This document shows, one piece after another, positions 18,305 through 28,199 of a stretch of DNA of 64,000 nt; the first letter of the stretch is position 1; every line of letters starts with the position of its first letter. Where the stretch lies: positions 124,001 to 188,000 of the forward strand of contig JAQGIP010000032.1 of the NCBI GenBank assembly GCA_028291055.1, given 5' to 3'. Under the pieces are notes generated by a model that saw nothing but the letters and a program-made list of their open reading frames with translations, did no database searches and was not told where the DNA came from. The stretch comes from Caulobacter sp. (GTDB lineage: Bacteria; Pseudomonadota; Alphaproteobacteria; Caulobacterales; Caulobacteraceae). Made by a program: the position numbers and the translations under genes.

Positions 18305-20761
18305 ATGATCAAAAGTAAACCAGCAAATCTACTCTTCGGCCTGACCCTCCTGGCCCTGGCCCCCATGGTGCAGGCCGCGACCGCCCAGCCTGGCCTCGCC
18401 CACCCCGAGTCCTGGCCCGCCGCCCACAGCCCCGGCTTGATCGACCCCAAGACCGAAGCCTTCGTCACCGACCTGATGTCGAAGATGTCGGTCGAGGAAA
18501 AAGTCGGCCAGATGATCCAGGGCGACCTCTCCAACATCAAGCCGGAGGACCTGCGCGACTATCCGCTGGGCTCCGTCCTGGCCGGCGGCGACAGCCCGCC
18601 CGTCGGCCAGCCCGACCGCTCTGGCGCGCAAGCCTGGCTCGACACCGCCCGCGCCTTCCGCTCCGTCTCCGTGGAGGCGCGGCCGGGCCATACGCCGATC
18701 CCGGTGATGTTCGGGGTCGATGCGGTGCACGGCAACAACAACGTGGTCGGCGCCACCCTGATGCCCCACAACATCGGCCTGGGCGCCATGAACGACCCCG
18801 CCCTGATGCGCCGCATCGGCGAGGTCACGGGTGAGGAAACCGCCGCGACCGGCATCGACTGGGCCTTCGGTCCGACCCTGGCCGTGGTCCGCGACGACCG
18901 CTGGGGCCGCACCTACGAGGGCTATTCGGAGGAACCCCGGATCGTCGCCGCCTATGCCGGCCAGATGATCGGCGGGCTGCAGAGCGGCCGTGTCTCCGCC
19001 TCGGCCAAGCACTTCCTGGGCGACGGCGGCACCGACGGCGGCAAGGACCAGGGCGACAACCGCTATTCCGAGGCCGACCTGATCCGCCTCAACGCGCCGG
19101 GCTATGTGTCGGCCGTGAATGCCGGGACCATGACCATCATGGCCTCCTTCTCCTCCTGGCAGGGGGTGAAGATGCACGGCAACCGGAGCCTGCTGACCGG
19201 TGTGCTGAAGGGCAAAATGGGCTTCGACGGCTTCGTGGTCGGCGACTGGAACGCCCAGGGCCAGGTGCCCGGCTGCACCAACGAAAGCTGCCCCCAGGCC
19301 TTCATCGCCGGGGTCGACATGATCATGGCCGCCGACAGCTGGAAGGGCCTCTACAGGAACACCCTGGCCCAGGTCCGCTCCGGCGAGATCCCCATGGCTC
19401 GGGTCGACGACGCGGTGCGCCGCATCCTGCGGGTGAAGGTCAAGTCCGGCCTGTTCGGCCCGCGCCCCTGGGAGGGCCAGTTCGCCGCCATCGGCTCGCC
19501 CGCCCACCGTGCCATCGCCCGCCAGGCGGTGCGCGAGTCGCTGGTGCTGCTGAAGAACGACGGCGGCGTGTTGCCGATCCGGGGCGGGGCCCGCGTGCTG
19601 GTGGCCGGCGACGGAGCCGACAACGTCGCCAAACAGGCCGGCGGCTGGACGCTGAGTTGGCAGGGCACGGGCAACATGCCCGCCGACTTCCCGGGCGCCA
19701 CCTCCATCTGGTCGGGCATCCGCGATGCCGTGACGAAGGGCGGCGGCAAGGCTGAACTCAGCCCGGACGGGCGCTTCAAGACCAAACCCGACGTGGCCAT
19801 CGTGGTGTTCGGCGAGACCCCCTATGCGGAGTTCCAGGGCGACATCGCGACCCTGGAATACCAGCCCGGCGCCAAGGCCGACCTGGCCCTGCTGAAGTCG
19901 CTGAAGGCCAAGGGCATTCCGGTGGTGGCGGTCTTCCTGTCGGGGCGGCCCCTATGGGTGAACCCGGAGATCAACGCCTCGGACGCCTTCGTCGCCGCTT
20001 GGCTGCCGGGCAGCGAGGGGGCCGGGGTGGCCGACCTGCTGATCGGCGACGCCAAGGGCAAGGCCCGCCACGACTTCCGCGGCAGGCTCTCCTACAGCTG
20101 GCCCCGCACCGCCAACCAATTCCGCCTGAACCTCGGCGAGCCGGGCTACAATCCGCTGTTCCCGTACGGCTACGGCCTGACCTACCGCGACCACAAGCTG
20201 CTGCCGCGCCTCTCGGAAGTGTCCGGCGTCGCCGCCGCCTCGGCCCCCTCCGACCAGTATCTGATGGCCGGCAAGCCGGTCGCGCCCTGGAAGCTGATCC
20301 TGTCCGACGACGGCGGCGCGGCCACAACCGACACGGCCAGCCCGCGCGGTGCGCTCAGCGTCTCCCTGGTCGACGCCGACGGCCTGCAGGGCGGGGCCAG
20401 GGCCTTCACCTGGAGCGGCGCCGGCCGCGCGGCATGGACCATAGGCGGCCCGCCGGTCGACCTCACCCGCCAGGCCAACGGCGACATGGCGCTGCTGATC
20501 CGCTACCGCCTCGACGCGGCCCCCACGGGGCCGGTGCGGATGATGATCGGCAAGGGCGAAGCCTCCCTTGATGGCGTCCTGAAGGGCGCGCCCGTCGGCC
20601 AGTGGCGCACCGTGAAGATCAAGCTGTCGTGCCTGCGCGGCGCGGGCGAAGACCTGTCGGCGGTGGCCGCGCCCGTATCCATCGCCACCTCCGGTCGGCT
20701 AAGCCTGTCCGTCGCCGAACTTCGGCTGGTCAGCAACCAACACGACGCGATCTGCCCTTGA
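18305..20761 (+). CDS. Glycoside hydrolase family 3, beta-glucosidase/glucan exohydrolase
   Basis: Signal peptide; SVEEKVGQMIQGD, PVMFGVDAVHGNNNVVGATLMPHNIGLGA, SAKHFLGDGGTDGGKDQGDN, GFVVGDWNAQGQVPGC; C-terminal accessory beta domain. Confidence 0.94.
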   Translation: MIKSKPANLLFGLTLLALAPMVQAATAQPGLAHPESWPAAHSPGLIDPKTEAFVTDLMSKMSVEEKVGQMIQGDLSNIKPEDLRDYPLGSVLAGGDSPPVGQPDRSGAQAWLDTARAFRSVSVEARPGHTPIPVMFGVDAVHGNNNVVGATLMPHNIGLGAMNDPALMRRIGEVTGEETAATGIDWAFGPTLAVVRDDRWGRTYEGYSEEPRIVAAYAGQMIGGLQSGRVSASAKHFLGDGGTDGGKDQGDNRYSEADLIRLNAPGYVSAVNAGTMTIMASFSSWQGVKMHGNRSLLTGVLKGKMGFDGFVVGDWNAQGQVPGCTNESCPQAFIAGVDMIMAADSWKGLYRNTLAQVRSGEIPMARVDDAVRRILRVKVKSGLFGPRPWEGQFAAIGSPAHRAIARQAVRESLVLLKNDGGVLPIRGGARVLVAGDGADNVAKQAGGWTLSWQGTGNMPADFPGATSIWSGIRDAVTKGGGKAELSPDGRFKTKPDVAIVVFGETPYAEFQGDIATLEYQPGAKADLALLKSLKAKGIPVVAVFLSGRPLWVNPEINASDAFVAAWLPGSEGAGVADLLIGDAKGKARHDFRGRLSYSWPRTANQFRLNLGEPGYNPLFPYGYGLTYRDHKLLPRLSEVSGVAAASAPSDQYLMAGKPVAPWKLILSDDGGAATTDTASPRGALSVSLVDADGLQGGARAFTWSGAGRAAWTIGGPPVDLTRQANGDMALLIRYRLDAAPTGPVRMMIGKGEASLDGVLKGAPVGQWRTVKIKLSCLRGAGEDLSAVAAPVSIATSGRLSLSVAELRLVSNQHDAICP

Positions 20762-20786
20762 GGGGCGTGGAAATCTGCCGGGGGGC

Positions 20787-22358
20787 ATGATGGGTAAATT
20801 CCTGATCGAGCGGAACAAGCTGGCCGCCTTCTGGCTCGGCTGCGCCGCGGTCACGGCCGGGGTGCTGCTGCACCTGCCGATGTTCCTGATGGCCCGCGAC
20901 ATGGGTTACCAACTGGCCGGCATGGAGATGGACAACGGCATGCTGGCCGGCATGGGCCTGATCGTGCTGGGCATCGCGCTGACCGCCTACGGCCTGCTGC
21001 CGTCCGCCGCCATCCGCCACAACGACCCGCACCTGAAGATGAGTCCGTCGGAGGAGGCGCCCCTCACCTCGGCCCACTGGCAGCTCATGGCCGTGCTGGT
21101 GGTGGCCCTGGTGGTGGACGTGATGAAGCCGGCCAGCCTGGGCTTCGTGGTGCCGGGCATGCGCGCGGAATACGGAGTCTCCAAGGCCTTCGTGGCCTGG
21201 CTTCCGTTCACCGCCCTGTTGGGCACCTTCGTGGGCTCCATCGTCTGGGGCGTCCTGGCCGACATCTACGGGCGGCGCGCCTCGATCCTGCTGTCGGCCA
21301 TCATGTTCGTGGGCACCTCAATCTGCGGGGCCATGCCATCGTTCAACTGGAACGTCATCATGTGCTTCCTGATGGGCGCCGCGGCGGGCGGGCTGCTGCC
21401 GGTGGCCTATGCCCTGCTGGCCGAGGCCATGCCGTCCAAACACCGCGGCTGGAGCCTGGTCATGGTCGGCGGCCTGGGCGCGGCGGGCGGCTATCTGGCG
21501 GCCAGTTCGCTGTCGGCGGTGCTGCAGCCGCTGTTCGGCTGGCGCATCATGTGGTTCCTCAACATGCCCACCGGCCTGCTGCTGATCGCCATGAGCGGCA
21601 TCATCCCCGAGTCCGCCAAGTTCCTCATGCAGAGCGGCCGGGTGGCCGAGGCTCGGGCCATCCTCAAGCGCTTCGGCTCGGTGCTGGTCCCTGTGACCGA
21701 AGCGACGATCGCCCGCGCCGCCATCGAAACGACCGGCGCCCACGTGGCCCGCAAGAGCGTCATCCTCTCCATCGTCGGCGTGACCTGGAGCCTGATCAAC
21801 TTCGGCATCCTGCTGTGGCTGCCCGCCGACCTGGTGGCCAAGGGCGCCAGCATCGGGCTGACCAGCAAGCTGCTGGCCCAGTCGGCCCTCATCGCCCTGC
21901 CCGCCGTGCTGCTGGCGGCGCTGCTCTACAGCCGCTGGAGCACCAAGGGTGCGCTGGCCGCCATGATGACGGTGTCGGGCCTGGGCCTGCTGGGGCTGAT
22001 CTTGATGGATACGCCCATCGCCGGCGTCACCCTGGGCCCGGTCCTTCCCGTGGCCCTGCTGATCTTCGGCAGCAACGGCATGCTGGCGGTGCTGCTGCCC
22101 TATACCGCCGAGCTGTTCCCGCTGCGGGTGCGCGGGCGCGCCACCGGCCTGGTGGCCGGCTGCACCAAGTTCGGAGGCCTGATCGCCCAGGGCCTGGGCC
22201 TGCTGGCCCTGATCCCCGCGCTCAGCGTCGCCGCCTGGAGCGTGGTCGCCCTGCTGGCCGTCTGCGTGGCCCTGATCAGCCTCTATGGCGAGGAGACGCG
22301 TGGGCGCGACCTGCGCGACATCGACGGCGAGCCGCTCGGCCTGCCCGCCGAGGCCTAA
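20787..22358 (+). CDS. MFS transporter with N-terminal hydrophobic extension
   Basis: Multiple TM segments; MFS motif GVLADIYGRRASIL; RVRGRATGLVAG; about 75-aa N-terminal extension with additional TM segments before the MFS core. Confidence 0.85.
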   Translation: MMGKFLIERNKLAAFWLGCAAVTAGVLLHLPMFLMARDMGYQLAGMEMDNGMLAGMGLIVLGIALTAYGLLPSAAIRHNDPHLKMSPSEEAPLTSAHWQLMAVLVVALVVDVMKPASLGFVVPGMRAEYGVSKAFVAWLPFTALLGTFVGSIVWGVLADIYGRRASILLSAIMFVGTSICGAMPSFNWNVIMCFLMGAAAGGLLPVAYALLAEAMPSKHRGWSLVMVGGLGAAGGYLAASSLSAVLQPLFGWRIMWFLNMPTGLLLIAMSGIIPESAKFLMQSGRVAEARAILKRFGSVLVPVTEATIARAAIETTGAHVARKSVILSIVGVTWSLINFGILLWLPADLVAKGASIGLTSKLLAQSALIALPAVLLAALLYSRWSTKGALAAMMTVSGLGLLGLILMDTPIAGVTLGPVLPVALLIFGSNGMLAVLLPYTAELFPLRVRGRATGLVAGCTKFGGLIAQGLGLLALIPALSVAAWSVVALLAVCVALISLYGEETRGRDLRDIDGEPLGLPAEA

Positions 22359-23422
22359 GGAACCAGCGCCTTGCGGATCGGCTCGACCCACTGGCCCTTG
22401 TCGATGTCGTAGGCCACGAAGTCGCTGTCGAACTGCCAGTAGGCCCAGGCCCAGCCGCGCGCCTCCGCCCCGCGCGCGGCGGCGGCGGTGTAGCGGGCGC
22501 GGTAGACCATCTCGCCCTTGTCGTAGGCCCCGAATTCGCCGAGCAGGATCGGGCGCTTATGCTGGCGCGCCCACAGATCGACGCGGTTGAAGTCGGCGTC
22601 CATGCGGGCCAGGTCCGCCGCGCTGCCCCACTGCACCCCGGACATATGGGCCGTGGCTTCGTTCCAGCTGGCGCCCTGGTGGGTGAATTCCATGGGCGTG
22701 TAGTAGTGGAAGGTGACGATCAGGTGGTGATCGTCCGCCGGCAGATAGAGGTATTGCAGGTCGTCCAGGCTGTTCCAGTGGGCGGGACCGACGATCACAT
22801 TGCGGGTCGGGTTACTGGCCCGCACCACCGCCAGGGCGTCATGCATCAGCCCGTTCCAGAGGTTGGCGGTCAGCCCGCTGTTGGGCTCGTTGAGCAGCTC
22901 GAACACCACGGTGTTGGGGGTGTCGCGGTAGCGCTCCGCCACCTGCTTCCAGAAGGCCAGCAGGCGGGGCCGGCAGGCGCCCGGGTCCTTGCCGCAGTCG
23001 TTGAAATTGTGCTCGTCGAGGATGACGGTCAGGCCGGCCTTGGAGGCGGTGTCGACGATCCAGTCGAGGCGCTTCAGCCAGGCGGGATCCAGGCGGTGGT
23101 CCGCATCCATGTGGGAGAAGGCTTCCAGGTTCACGCGGACCGTATCGAAGCCGCCCTGGCGGATGATGGTGAAATGGGACGCCTGAAAGCGGGGCGCGCC
23201 GCCCTTCCAGGCCGGGTCGTAGCCCAGGACGTTGATGCCGCGCTTCATGGCGTCGACCTGGACGAAGGGATCGATGGGCGCAAAGCCCGTGGGGAAGGCC
23301 CGGGCCGGCGCGTCGGCGGCGAGCGCGCGCCCTGCCCCGCCCGATCCAACCAGGGCCAGGGCGCCGGCGGCGGCCATCAGGCCCAGCCGGAGCGCCGAAC
23401 GGCGCGAACCTTTGATGGTCAT
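22355..23422 (-). CDS. Glycoside hydrolase family 5 (cellulase/endoglucanase)
   Basis: Tat-like signal MTIKGSRRSALRLGLM; GH5 motifs FELLNEPNSG, VTFHYYTPMEFTHQG, ILLGEFGAY. Terminal 4-bp convergent overlap with the MFS gene. Confidence 0.92.
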   Translation of the reverse strand: MTIKGSRRSALRLGLMAAAGALALVGSGGAGRALAADAPARAFPTGFAPIDPFVQVDAMKRGINVLGYDPAWKGGAPRFQASHFTIIRQGGFDTVRVNLEAFSHMDADHRLDPAWLKRLDWIVDTASKAGLTVILDEHNFNDCGKDPGACRPRLLAFWKQVAERYRDTPNTVVFELLNEPNSGLTANLWNGLMHDALAVVRASNPTRNVIVGPAHWNSLDDLQYLYLPADDHHLIVTFHYYTPMEFTHQGASWNEATAHMSGVQWGSAADLARMDADFNRVDLWARQHKRPILLGEFGAYDKGEMVYRARYTAAAARGAEARGWAWAYWQFDSDFVAYDIDKGQWVEPIRKALVP

Positions 23423-23626
23423 GGCAACCCTCCCGAACGGCCCTCTCAAACGGGGCCTCGCCAAAAAGAAGGGCGGCCGAAGCCGCCCCCTCAGTGCCCG
23501 CTCGCAAGGACGGCGGGAATGCGCATGCCACGGACCGGGAAGCAGGAGGAGAGGCGCTTCCAAGGGCAAGAACGGCCCGCGACATCGCCACCAGAACCCA
23601 ACGGCCGGGCAGACGCAAGCGAAAAT

Positions 23627-23640
23627 TGACAACGCTGTCA
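23627..23640. promoter_or_regulatory. LacI-type operator copy 5 (TGACAACGCTGTCA)
   Basis: In the divergent GH5/LacI intergenic region, consistent with autoregulation. Confidence 0.75.
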
Positions 23641-23728
23641 TACAAGCGGGACGATTTGCGCCTAGGCTGCGGCTGCCCGTTGCGGTGAAGCGGCTGGGCG
23701 GATACTCCGGAGAGGCGAACTTTGCGCC

Positions 23729-24763
23729 TTGCGACAGCGGACTGACCACTTGGCTTCGATCACCATCGACGATGTCGCCGACCTGGCGGGTGTTTCCATC
23801 AAGACCGTGTCGCGGGTGCTGAACCGCGAGCCCCATGTGAGGGCCGCGACGCGCGAGAAGGTGCTGGCGGCGGTCGAGCAGTTGAACTACCGGCCCAATG
23901 TCTCGGCCCGGGCCCTGGCGGGGTCGCGCTCCTATCTGCTGGGCCTGTTCTTCGACAACCCCAGTCCCGGCTACAACGGCCAGATCGAACAGGGCGCCAT
24001 GAGCGCCTGCCGCAACTCCGGCTACTATCTGATCGTCGAGCAGATGACCGAGATCGGCGACGATCTGCAAAAGCGCATCGCGGCCTTCCACGCCACGGTG
24101 CGGCTGGACGGGGTGATCCTGCCCCCTCCCCTGTGCGACAGGCCGGAACTGCTGGCCGCCCTGGACGCCGACCGCATCCCCTATGTGCGAATCGCCCCGA
24201 CCATCAGCCTGGAACGGGCGCCCTACGTCTACATGGACGACCGCAAGGCCGCCTATGAGATGACGGCCTATCTCCAGAGCCTGGGCCACAAGGATATCGC
24301 CTTCATCGCCGGCCCCTCCGACCACTATGCCGCCGCGCGGCGCCGGGAAGGATTCGACCAGGCCATGCGCGACGCGGGCCTGGCGGTGAAGCCGGGGCGG
24401 GTGCAGCAGGGCGCCTTCTCCTTCCGCTCGGGGTCGGAATGCGGGGAGAAGCTGCTGGATACCCGCGACCGGCCCACGGCCATCTTCGCCGGCAACGACG
24501 ACATGGCGCTGGGGGTGATGGCGGTGGCCAACCGGCTGCACATCGACGTGCCCGGCACGGTGACCCTGGCGGGGTTCGATGATTCGCCCAGCGCCCAGGT
24601 GGTGTGGCCGCAGTTGACCACCGTGCGCCAGCCGGTGGCCGACATGGCCCAGGTGGCGACGGAGCTGCTGATCAACGCCGACCGTGACGACGACATGCCC
24701 CGCGCGCGGCTGATGGATTTCGAAGTGATGGTCCGCCAGTCATCGGGGCCCCCATCGCGGTGA
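23729..24763 (+). CDS. LacI-family transcriptional regulator
   Basis: N-terminal LacI HTH (ITIDDVADLAGVSIKTVSRVLNREPHVRAATREKVLAAVEQLNYRPN); periplasmic-binding-like C-terminal domain. TTG start at 23729 or an alternative nearby start. Confidence 0.93.
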   Translation: MRQRTDHLASITIDDVADLAGVSIKTVSRVLNREPHVRAATREKVLAAVEQLNYRPNVSARALAGSRSYLLGLFFDNPSPGYNGQIEQGAMSACRNSGYYLIVEQMTEIGDDLQKRIAAFHATVRLDGVILPPPLCDRPELLAALDADRIPYVRIAPTISLERAPYVYMDDRKAAYEMTAYLQSLGHKDIAFIAGPSDHYAAARRREGFDQAMRDAGLAVKPGRVQQGAFSFRSGSECGEKLLDTRDRPTAIFAGNDDMALGVMAVANRLHIDVPGTVTLAGFDDSPSAQVVWPQLTTVRQPVADMAQVATELLINADRDDDMPRARLMDFEVMVRQSSGPPSR

Positions 24764-24790
24764 TCGTCGGCGTCGCGGCCGATGGCCATT

Positions 24791-24804
24791 TGACAGCGCT
24801 GTCT
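24791..24804. promoter_or_regulatory. LacI-type operator copy 6 (TGACAGCGCTGTCT)
   Basis: Perfect GACAGCGCTGTC core upstream of the sugar MFS transporter. Confidence 0.7.
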
Positions 24805-24870
24805 TTTCGTCCTTAGGGTTCCGCAAAACCCGCACGCCGGTTGATGACGCGGGAAGCATCGAGGAAACAC

Positions 24871-26202
24871 ATGGCCCAGCCCGGTCCAGCGCCCACCTTC
24901 GCGCCCGACGCCAAGCAAACTTCCGCCGCCGGCGCCGCCACCGGCGTGCTGGTGGTCTTCGTGGTGGCCCTGTTCTTCGCCTGGGGCTTCGCCACGGTGA
25001 TGATCGACACCCTGATCCCGAAGCTCAAGGGGCTGTTCGCGCTCAGCTACGCCCAGGTGATGCTGACCCAGTTCGCCTTCTTCATCGCCTATTTCATCTT
25101 CTCCATCCCGGCCGGCATCCTGCTGTCGCGGATCGGCTACCTGCGCGGCATCGTGGTGGGACTGGTGGTCATGGCCGCGGGTTGCCTGATGTTCTCCCCT
25201 GCGGCGTCGGCGGGGGTCTATTGGGGCTTCCTGGTCGCCCTGTTCGTGATGGCGGCGGGGGTCACCACCCTGCAGGTGGCGGCCAATCCGCTGATCGCCA
25301 TCATCGGCAAGCCGGGGGCCTCGGCCTTCCGGCTGAACCTGGCCCAGACCTTCAATTCGCTGGGCACCTTCATCGGCCCCTTCGTGGGCGCGGCGATCAT
25401 CCTGAAGGGCGGGGTGACGCCCCCCGATCCCGCCAAGACGGCGCCGGACGTGATGGCCGTCTACCGGGTCACCGAGGCCCATGCGGTGCAGGCGCCCTTC
25501 CTGGGCATCGCCGCCGGCCTCGTGCTGCTGGGCGTGATCTTCTGGTTCCTGCGCAAGAGCGCCGGCGTGCCGACCCCGGCCAAGAATGAAACGAGCTTCG
25601 CCAGCTTCGCCCTGCTGGCCCGCCCCCGCTTGGCGTTCGGCGCGTTGTGCATCTTCCTCTATGTCGGCGCCGAGGTCTCCATCGGCAGCCTGATGGTCAA
25701 CTACCTGTCTCAGCCGCACGTGTTGGCCATCAGCGTTCAGGCGGCCGGCAAGCTGGTCGCCTTCTACTGGGGCGGGGCCATGGTGGGCCGGCTGATCGGC
25801 TCGCTGCTGCTCTATCTGAAGGCGCCGGCCGCACGGTTGCTCAGCCTCTGTGCGCTGGGGGCAATCGCCCTGGTCGTGCTGTCGTCGATGACCTCCGGCT
25901 CGGTGGCCGGCTATGCGATCATCGCGGTGGGCCTGGTCAATTCCATCATGTTCCCCACCATCTTCACCCTGGGCATCGAGGGCATGGGCGACAAGACGCC
26001 CCAGGCGTCCAGCCTGCTGTGCATGGCCATCGTCGGCGGGGCTATCATTCCGCTGATCACCGGCAAGGCGGCCGACATGGTCGGGTTGGGCCTGGCCCTG
26101 CTGGTCCCGGCGGCCTGCTACCTGGTGATCGCCGCCTATGGCCTGTATGCGCATTCGCGCAAGCTGACCGACGAAAACGCCCCGGTGGCGGTGGCTCCGT
26201 GA
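24871..26202 (+). CDS. Sugar MFS transporter (FucP/GluP glucose-galactose type)
   Basis: GAGGAAAC RBS before ATG 24871; FAWGFATVMIDTLIPKLKGLFALSYAQVMLTQFAFFIAYF, AANPLIAIIGKPGASAFRLNLAQTFNSLGTFIGP. Confidence 0.9.
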   Translation: MAQPGPAPTFAPDAKQTSAAGAATGVLVVFVVALFFAWGFATVMIDTLIPKLKGLFALSYAQVMLTQFAFFIAYFIFSIPAGILLSRIGYLRGIVVGLVVMAAGCLMFSPAASAGVYWGFLVALFVMAAGVTTLQVAANPLIAIIGKPGASAFRLNLAQTFNSLGTFIGPFVGAAIILKGGVTPPDPAKTAPDVMAVYRVTEAHAVQAPFLGIAAGLVLLGVIFWFLRKSAGVPTPAKNETSFASFALLARPRLAFGALCIFLYVGAEVSIGSLMVNYLSQPHVLAISVQAAGKLVAFYWGGAMVGRLIGSLLLYLKAPAARLLSLCALGAIALVVLSSMTSGSVAGYAIIAVGLVNSIMFPTIFTLGIEGMGDKTPQASSLLCMAIVGGAIIPLITGKAADMVGLGLALLVPAACYLVIAAYGLYAHSRKLTDENAPVAVAP

Positions 26203-27197
26203 CATTGATTCTACGGCCCAACCTCAGGCTGGTCGGCGATGTGGGCGGCACCAATGTGCGCTTTGCCCTGGTCGACCTGGCGAGCGCCGAGCCCAGGCTG
26301 GTGGACCCCAGGGGCTTCCTCTGCGCCGACTTCCCCACCCTGGAGGCGGCCATCGAGCGCTATCTGGCGGAGCGGCCCCAGGCGACGCGGCCGGATTCGG
26401 CGGTGATCGCCGTGGCCGGCCCGGTCACCGACGGTGCGGCCAACCTGACCAACGGCCGCTGGGAGATGTCGGAAGCCGCGCTGCTCAAACGCGGGTTCGC
26501 CAGCGCGCGGCTGATCAATGACTATTGCGCGCTGGCCCTGGCGGTGCGGCGGCTGTCGCCGGCGGACCTGGGCGTGATCGGGCCGGATCATCCGGCCGAT
26601 GCGGGCTCCGTCGCCATCGTCGGCGCGGGCACGGGCCTGGGCGTCGGCGCCCTGATCCGCGACGGCGACAGCGAGGCGGTGGCGGTGACCGAGGGCGGCC
26701 ATATCGCCTTCGCGCCCGGCGACGACACCGAGGCCGAGATCCTGCATCACCTCGCCGGACGCTATGGCCGGGTGTCGCTGGAGCGCATCCTGTCGGGCCC
26801 CGGGCTGGTCAACCTGCGCTGGGCGCTGGGCCGGATCCGTGGCGTCGAGACTCCGCCGCTGGAGCCGCCGCAGATCGTCGAGCGGGCCGGCGCCGGAGGC
26901 GACCCCCTCTGCGCCGAGACGCTGGCGCGGTTCTGCGAGATCTATGGCGCGGCTTGCGGCGACTTCGCCCTGTCGTTCGGGGCCACCGGCGGCGTCTATC
27001 TGGGTGGCGGCATCCCGCCCCGCATCCTGGACGCCCTGCGCGCCGGCGGCTTCCGGGCCCGCTTCGAGGCCAAGGGGCGGTTCAAGCCCTATACCGCCCG
27101 GATCAACACCCAGGTGATTCTCTACCCCTATGCCGCCCTGCTGGGCGCCTCGGCCGCCCGGATGGACACCCCCGCGGCCAGCGCCGCCGCGCTTTGA
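26199..27197 (+). CDS. glk: Glucokinase (ROK-unrelated bacterial Glk type)
   Basis: GTG start overlapping the transporter stop; LVGDVGGTNVRFALVDL, AVAGPVTDGAANLTNGRWEMSEAAL, GAGTGLGVGAL, EGGHIAFAP. Confidence 0.93.
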   Translation: MTLILRPNLRLVGDVGGTNVRFALVDLASAEPRLVDPRGFLCADFPTLEAAIERYLAERPQATRPDSAVIAVAGPVTDGAANLTNGRWEMSEAALLKRGFASARLINDYCALALAVRRLSPADLGVIGPDHPADAGSVAIVGAGTGLGVGALIRDGDSEAVAVTEGGHIAFAPGDDTEAEILHHLAGRYGRVSLERILSGPGLVNLRWALGRIRGVETPPLEPPQIVERAGAGGDPLCAETLARFCEIYGAACGDFALSFGATGGVYLGGGIPPRILDALRAGGFRARFEAKGRFKPYTARINTQVILYPYAALLGASAARMDTPAASAAAL

Positions 27198-27257
27198 CGC
27201 CGGCGCCCCTGCATAGGTATTGATGCCGGGCGGTTGCAATTCCCGCGACGCCATTTC

Positions 27258-27272
27258 ATCATATTATATGAT
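27258..27272. promoter_or_regulatory. AT-rich palindrome ATCATATTATATGAT, copy 1
   Basis: Perfect 7+1+7 palindrome upstream of the lactonase operon; same 15-mer at 29742. Confidence 0.75.
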
Positions 27273-27335
27273 TTACAAAGACCCACGGGCGGTTCGGACC
27301 GGTTGGCGAGGTGGAGCGGCGAAGAGGTTGCCCCG

Positions 27336-28199
27336 ATGAGCGACGCCGTCTGTGTCTGGCCGGCCGGGGCGATCCTGGGCGAGGGGCCGCTCTGGTCGGA
27401 TCGCGACAACGCCGTCTACTGGGTCGACATCCTTGCGCCCGCCGTCCATCGCTATGGCCTCGGCGACGGCTCAACGCGGTCGTGGCCGATGCCGGAGCCG
27501 ATCGGCTGGCTGATCGAGCGGCGCGACGCGGCCGGCTTCATCGCCGGTTTCCGGTCCGGGTTCGCGCTGCTGGAGCTGGAGCCGCTCCGCATCCGCCCAT
27601 TGTTGAACCCCGAACCCGAGCGGCCCCAGAACCGCATGAACGACGCCAAGGCCGACGCGGCCGGGCGTATCTGGGCCGGCACCATGGACATGGCCATCGT
27701 CGAGGCGAGCGGCGCCCTCTATCGCTTCGACCCGACCGGCGCCTGCCGGCGCATGGACGACGGCTACCGCATCACCAACGGCCCGGCCTTCTCGCCGGAC
27801 GGCCGCAGCCTCTATCACACCGACAGCGAGCGCCGCAGCGTCTACCGTTTCGATCTGTCGCCGGACGGTGAATTGGGCGCGCGCTCGACCTTCATCAGCT
27901 TTCCGCCCCAGTGGGGCGGGCCGGACGGCATGACCACCGACGCCGAAGGGGGCCTATGGATCGCCCACTGGGGGGCGGGGCGGGTCAGCCGCTTCACGCC
28001 GGACGGGCGGCTGGACCGCTTCATCCCCTTGCCCGCCTCGCAGATCACCAGCTGCGTCTTCGCGGGCGACAAGCTCGACCGCATGTTCGTGACCAGCGCC
28101 GGCCAGGACCTGGCCGACGGCGCCGAACCCCTGGCCGGCGGCCTGTTCGAGGTGGACCCGGGTGTCACGGGCCTGCCCACCGGGCGGTACGCCGGATGA
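27336..28199 (+). CDS. SMP-30/gluconolactonase-family sugar lactonase
   Basis: GEGPLWSDRDNAVYWVDI, RMNDAKADAAGRIWAGTMD, GYRITNGPAFSPDGRSLYHTDS, GGPDGMTTDAEGGLWIAHW. Confidence 0.93.
   Translation: MSDAVCVWPAGAILGEGPLWSDRDNAVYWVDILAPAVHRYGLGDGSTRSWPMPEPIGWLIERRDAAGFIAGFRSGFALLELEPLRIRPLLNPEPERPQNRMNDAKADAAGRIWAGTMDMAIVEASGALYRFDPTGACRRMDDGYRITNGPAFSPDGRSLYHTDSERRSVYRFDLSPDGELGARSTFISFPPQWGGPDGMTTDAEGGLWIAHWGAGRVSRFTPDGRLDRFIPLPASQITSCVFAGDKLDRMFVTSAGQDLADGAEPLAGGLFEVDPGVTGLPTGRYAG

Noticed and set aside
21362-23629. 755-aa plus-strand ORF across the MFS and GH5 genes
   Set aside because: Alternate frame of MFS followed by antisense of GH5; not a real gene.
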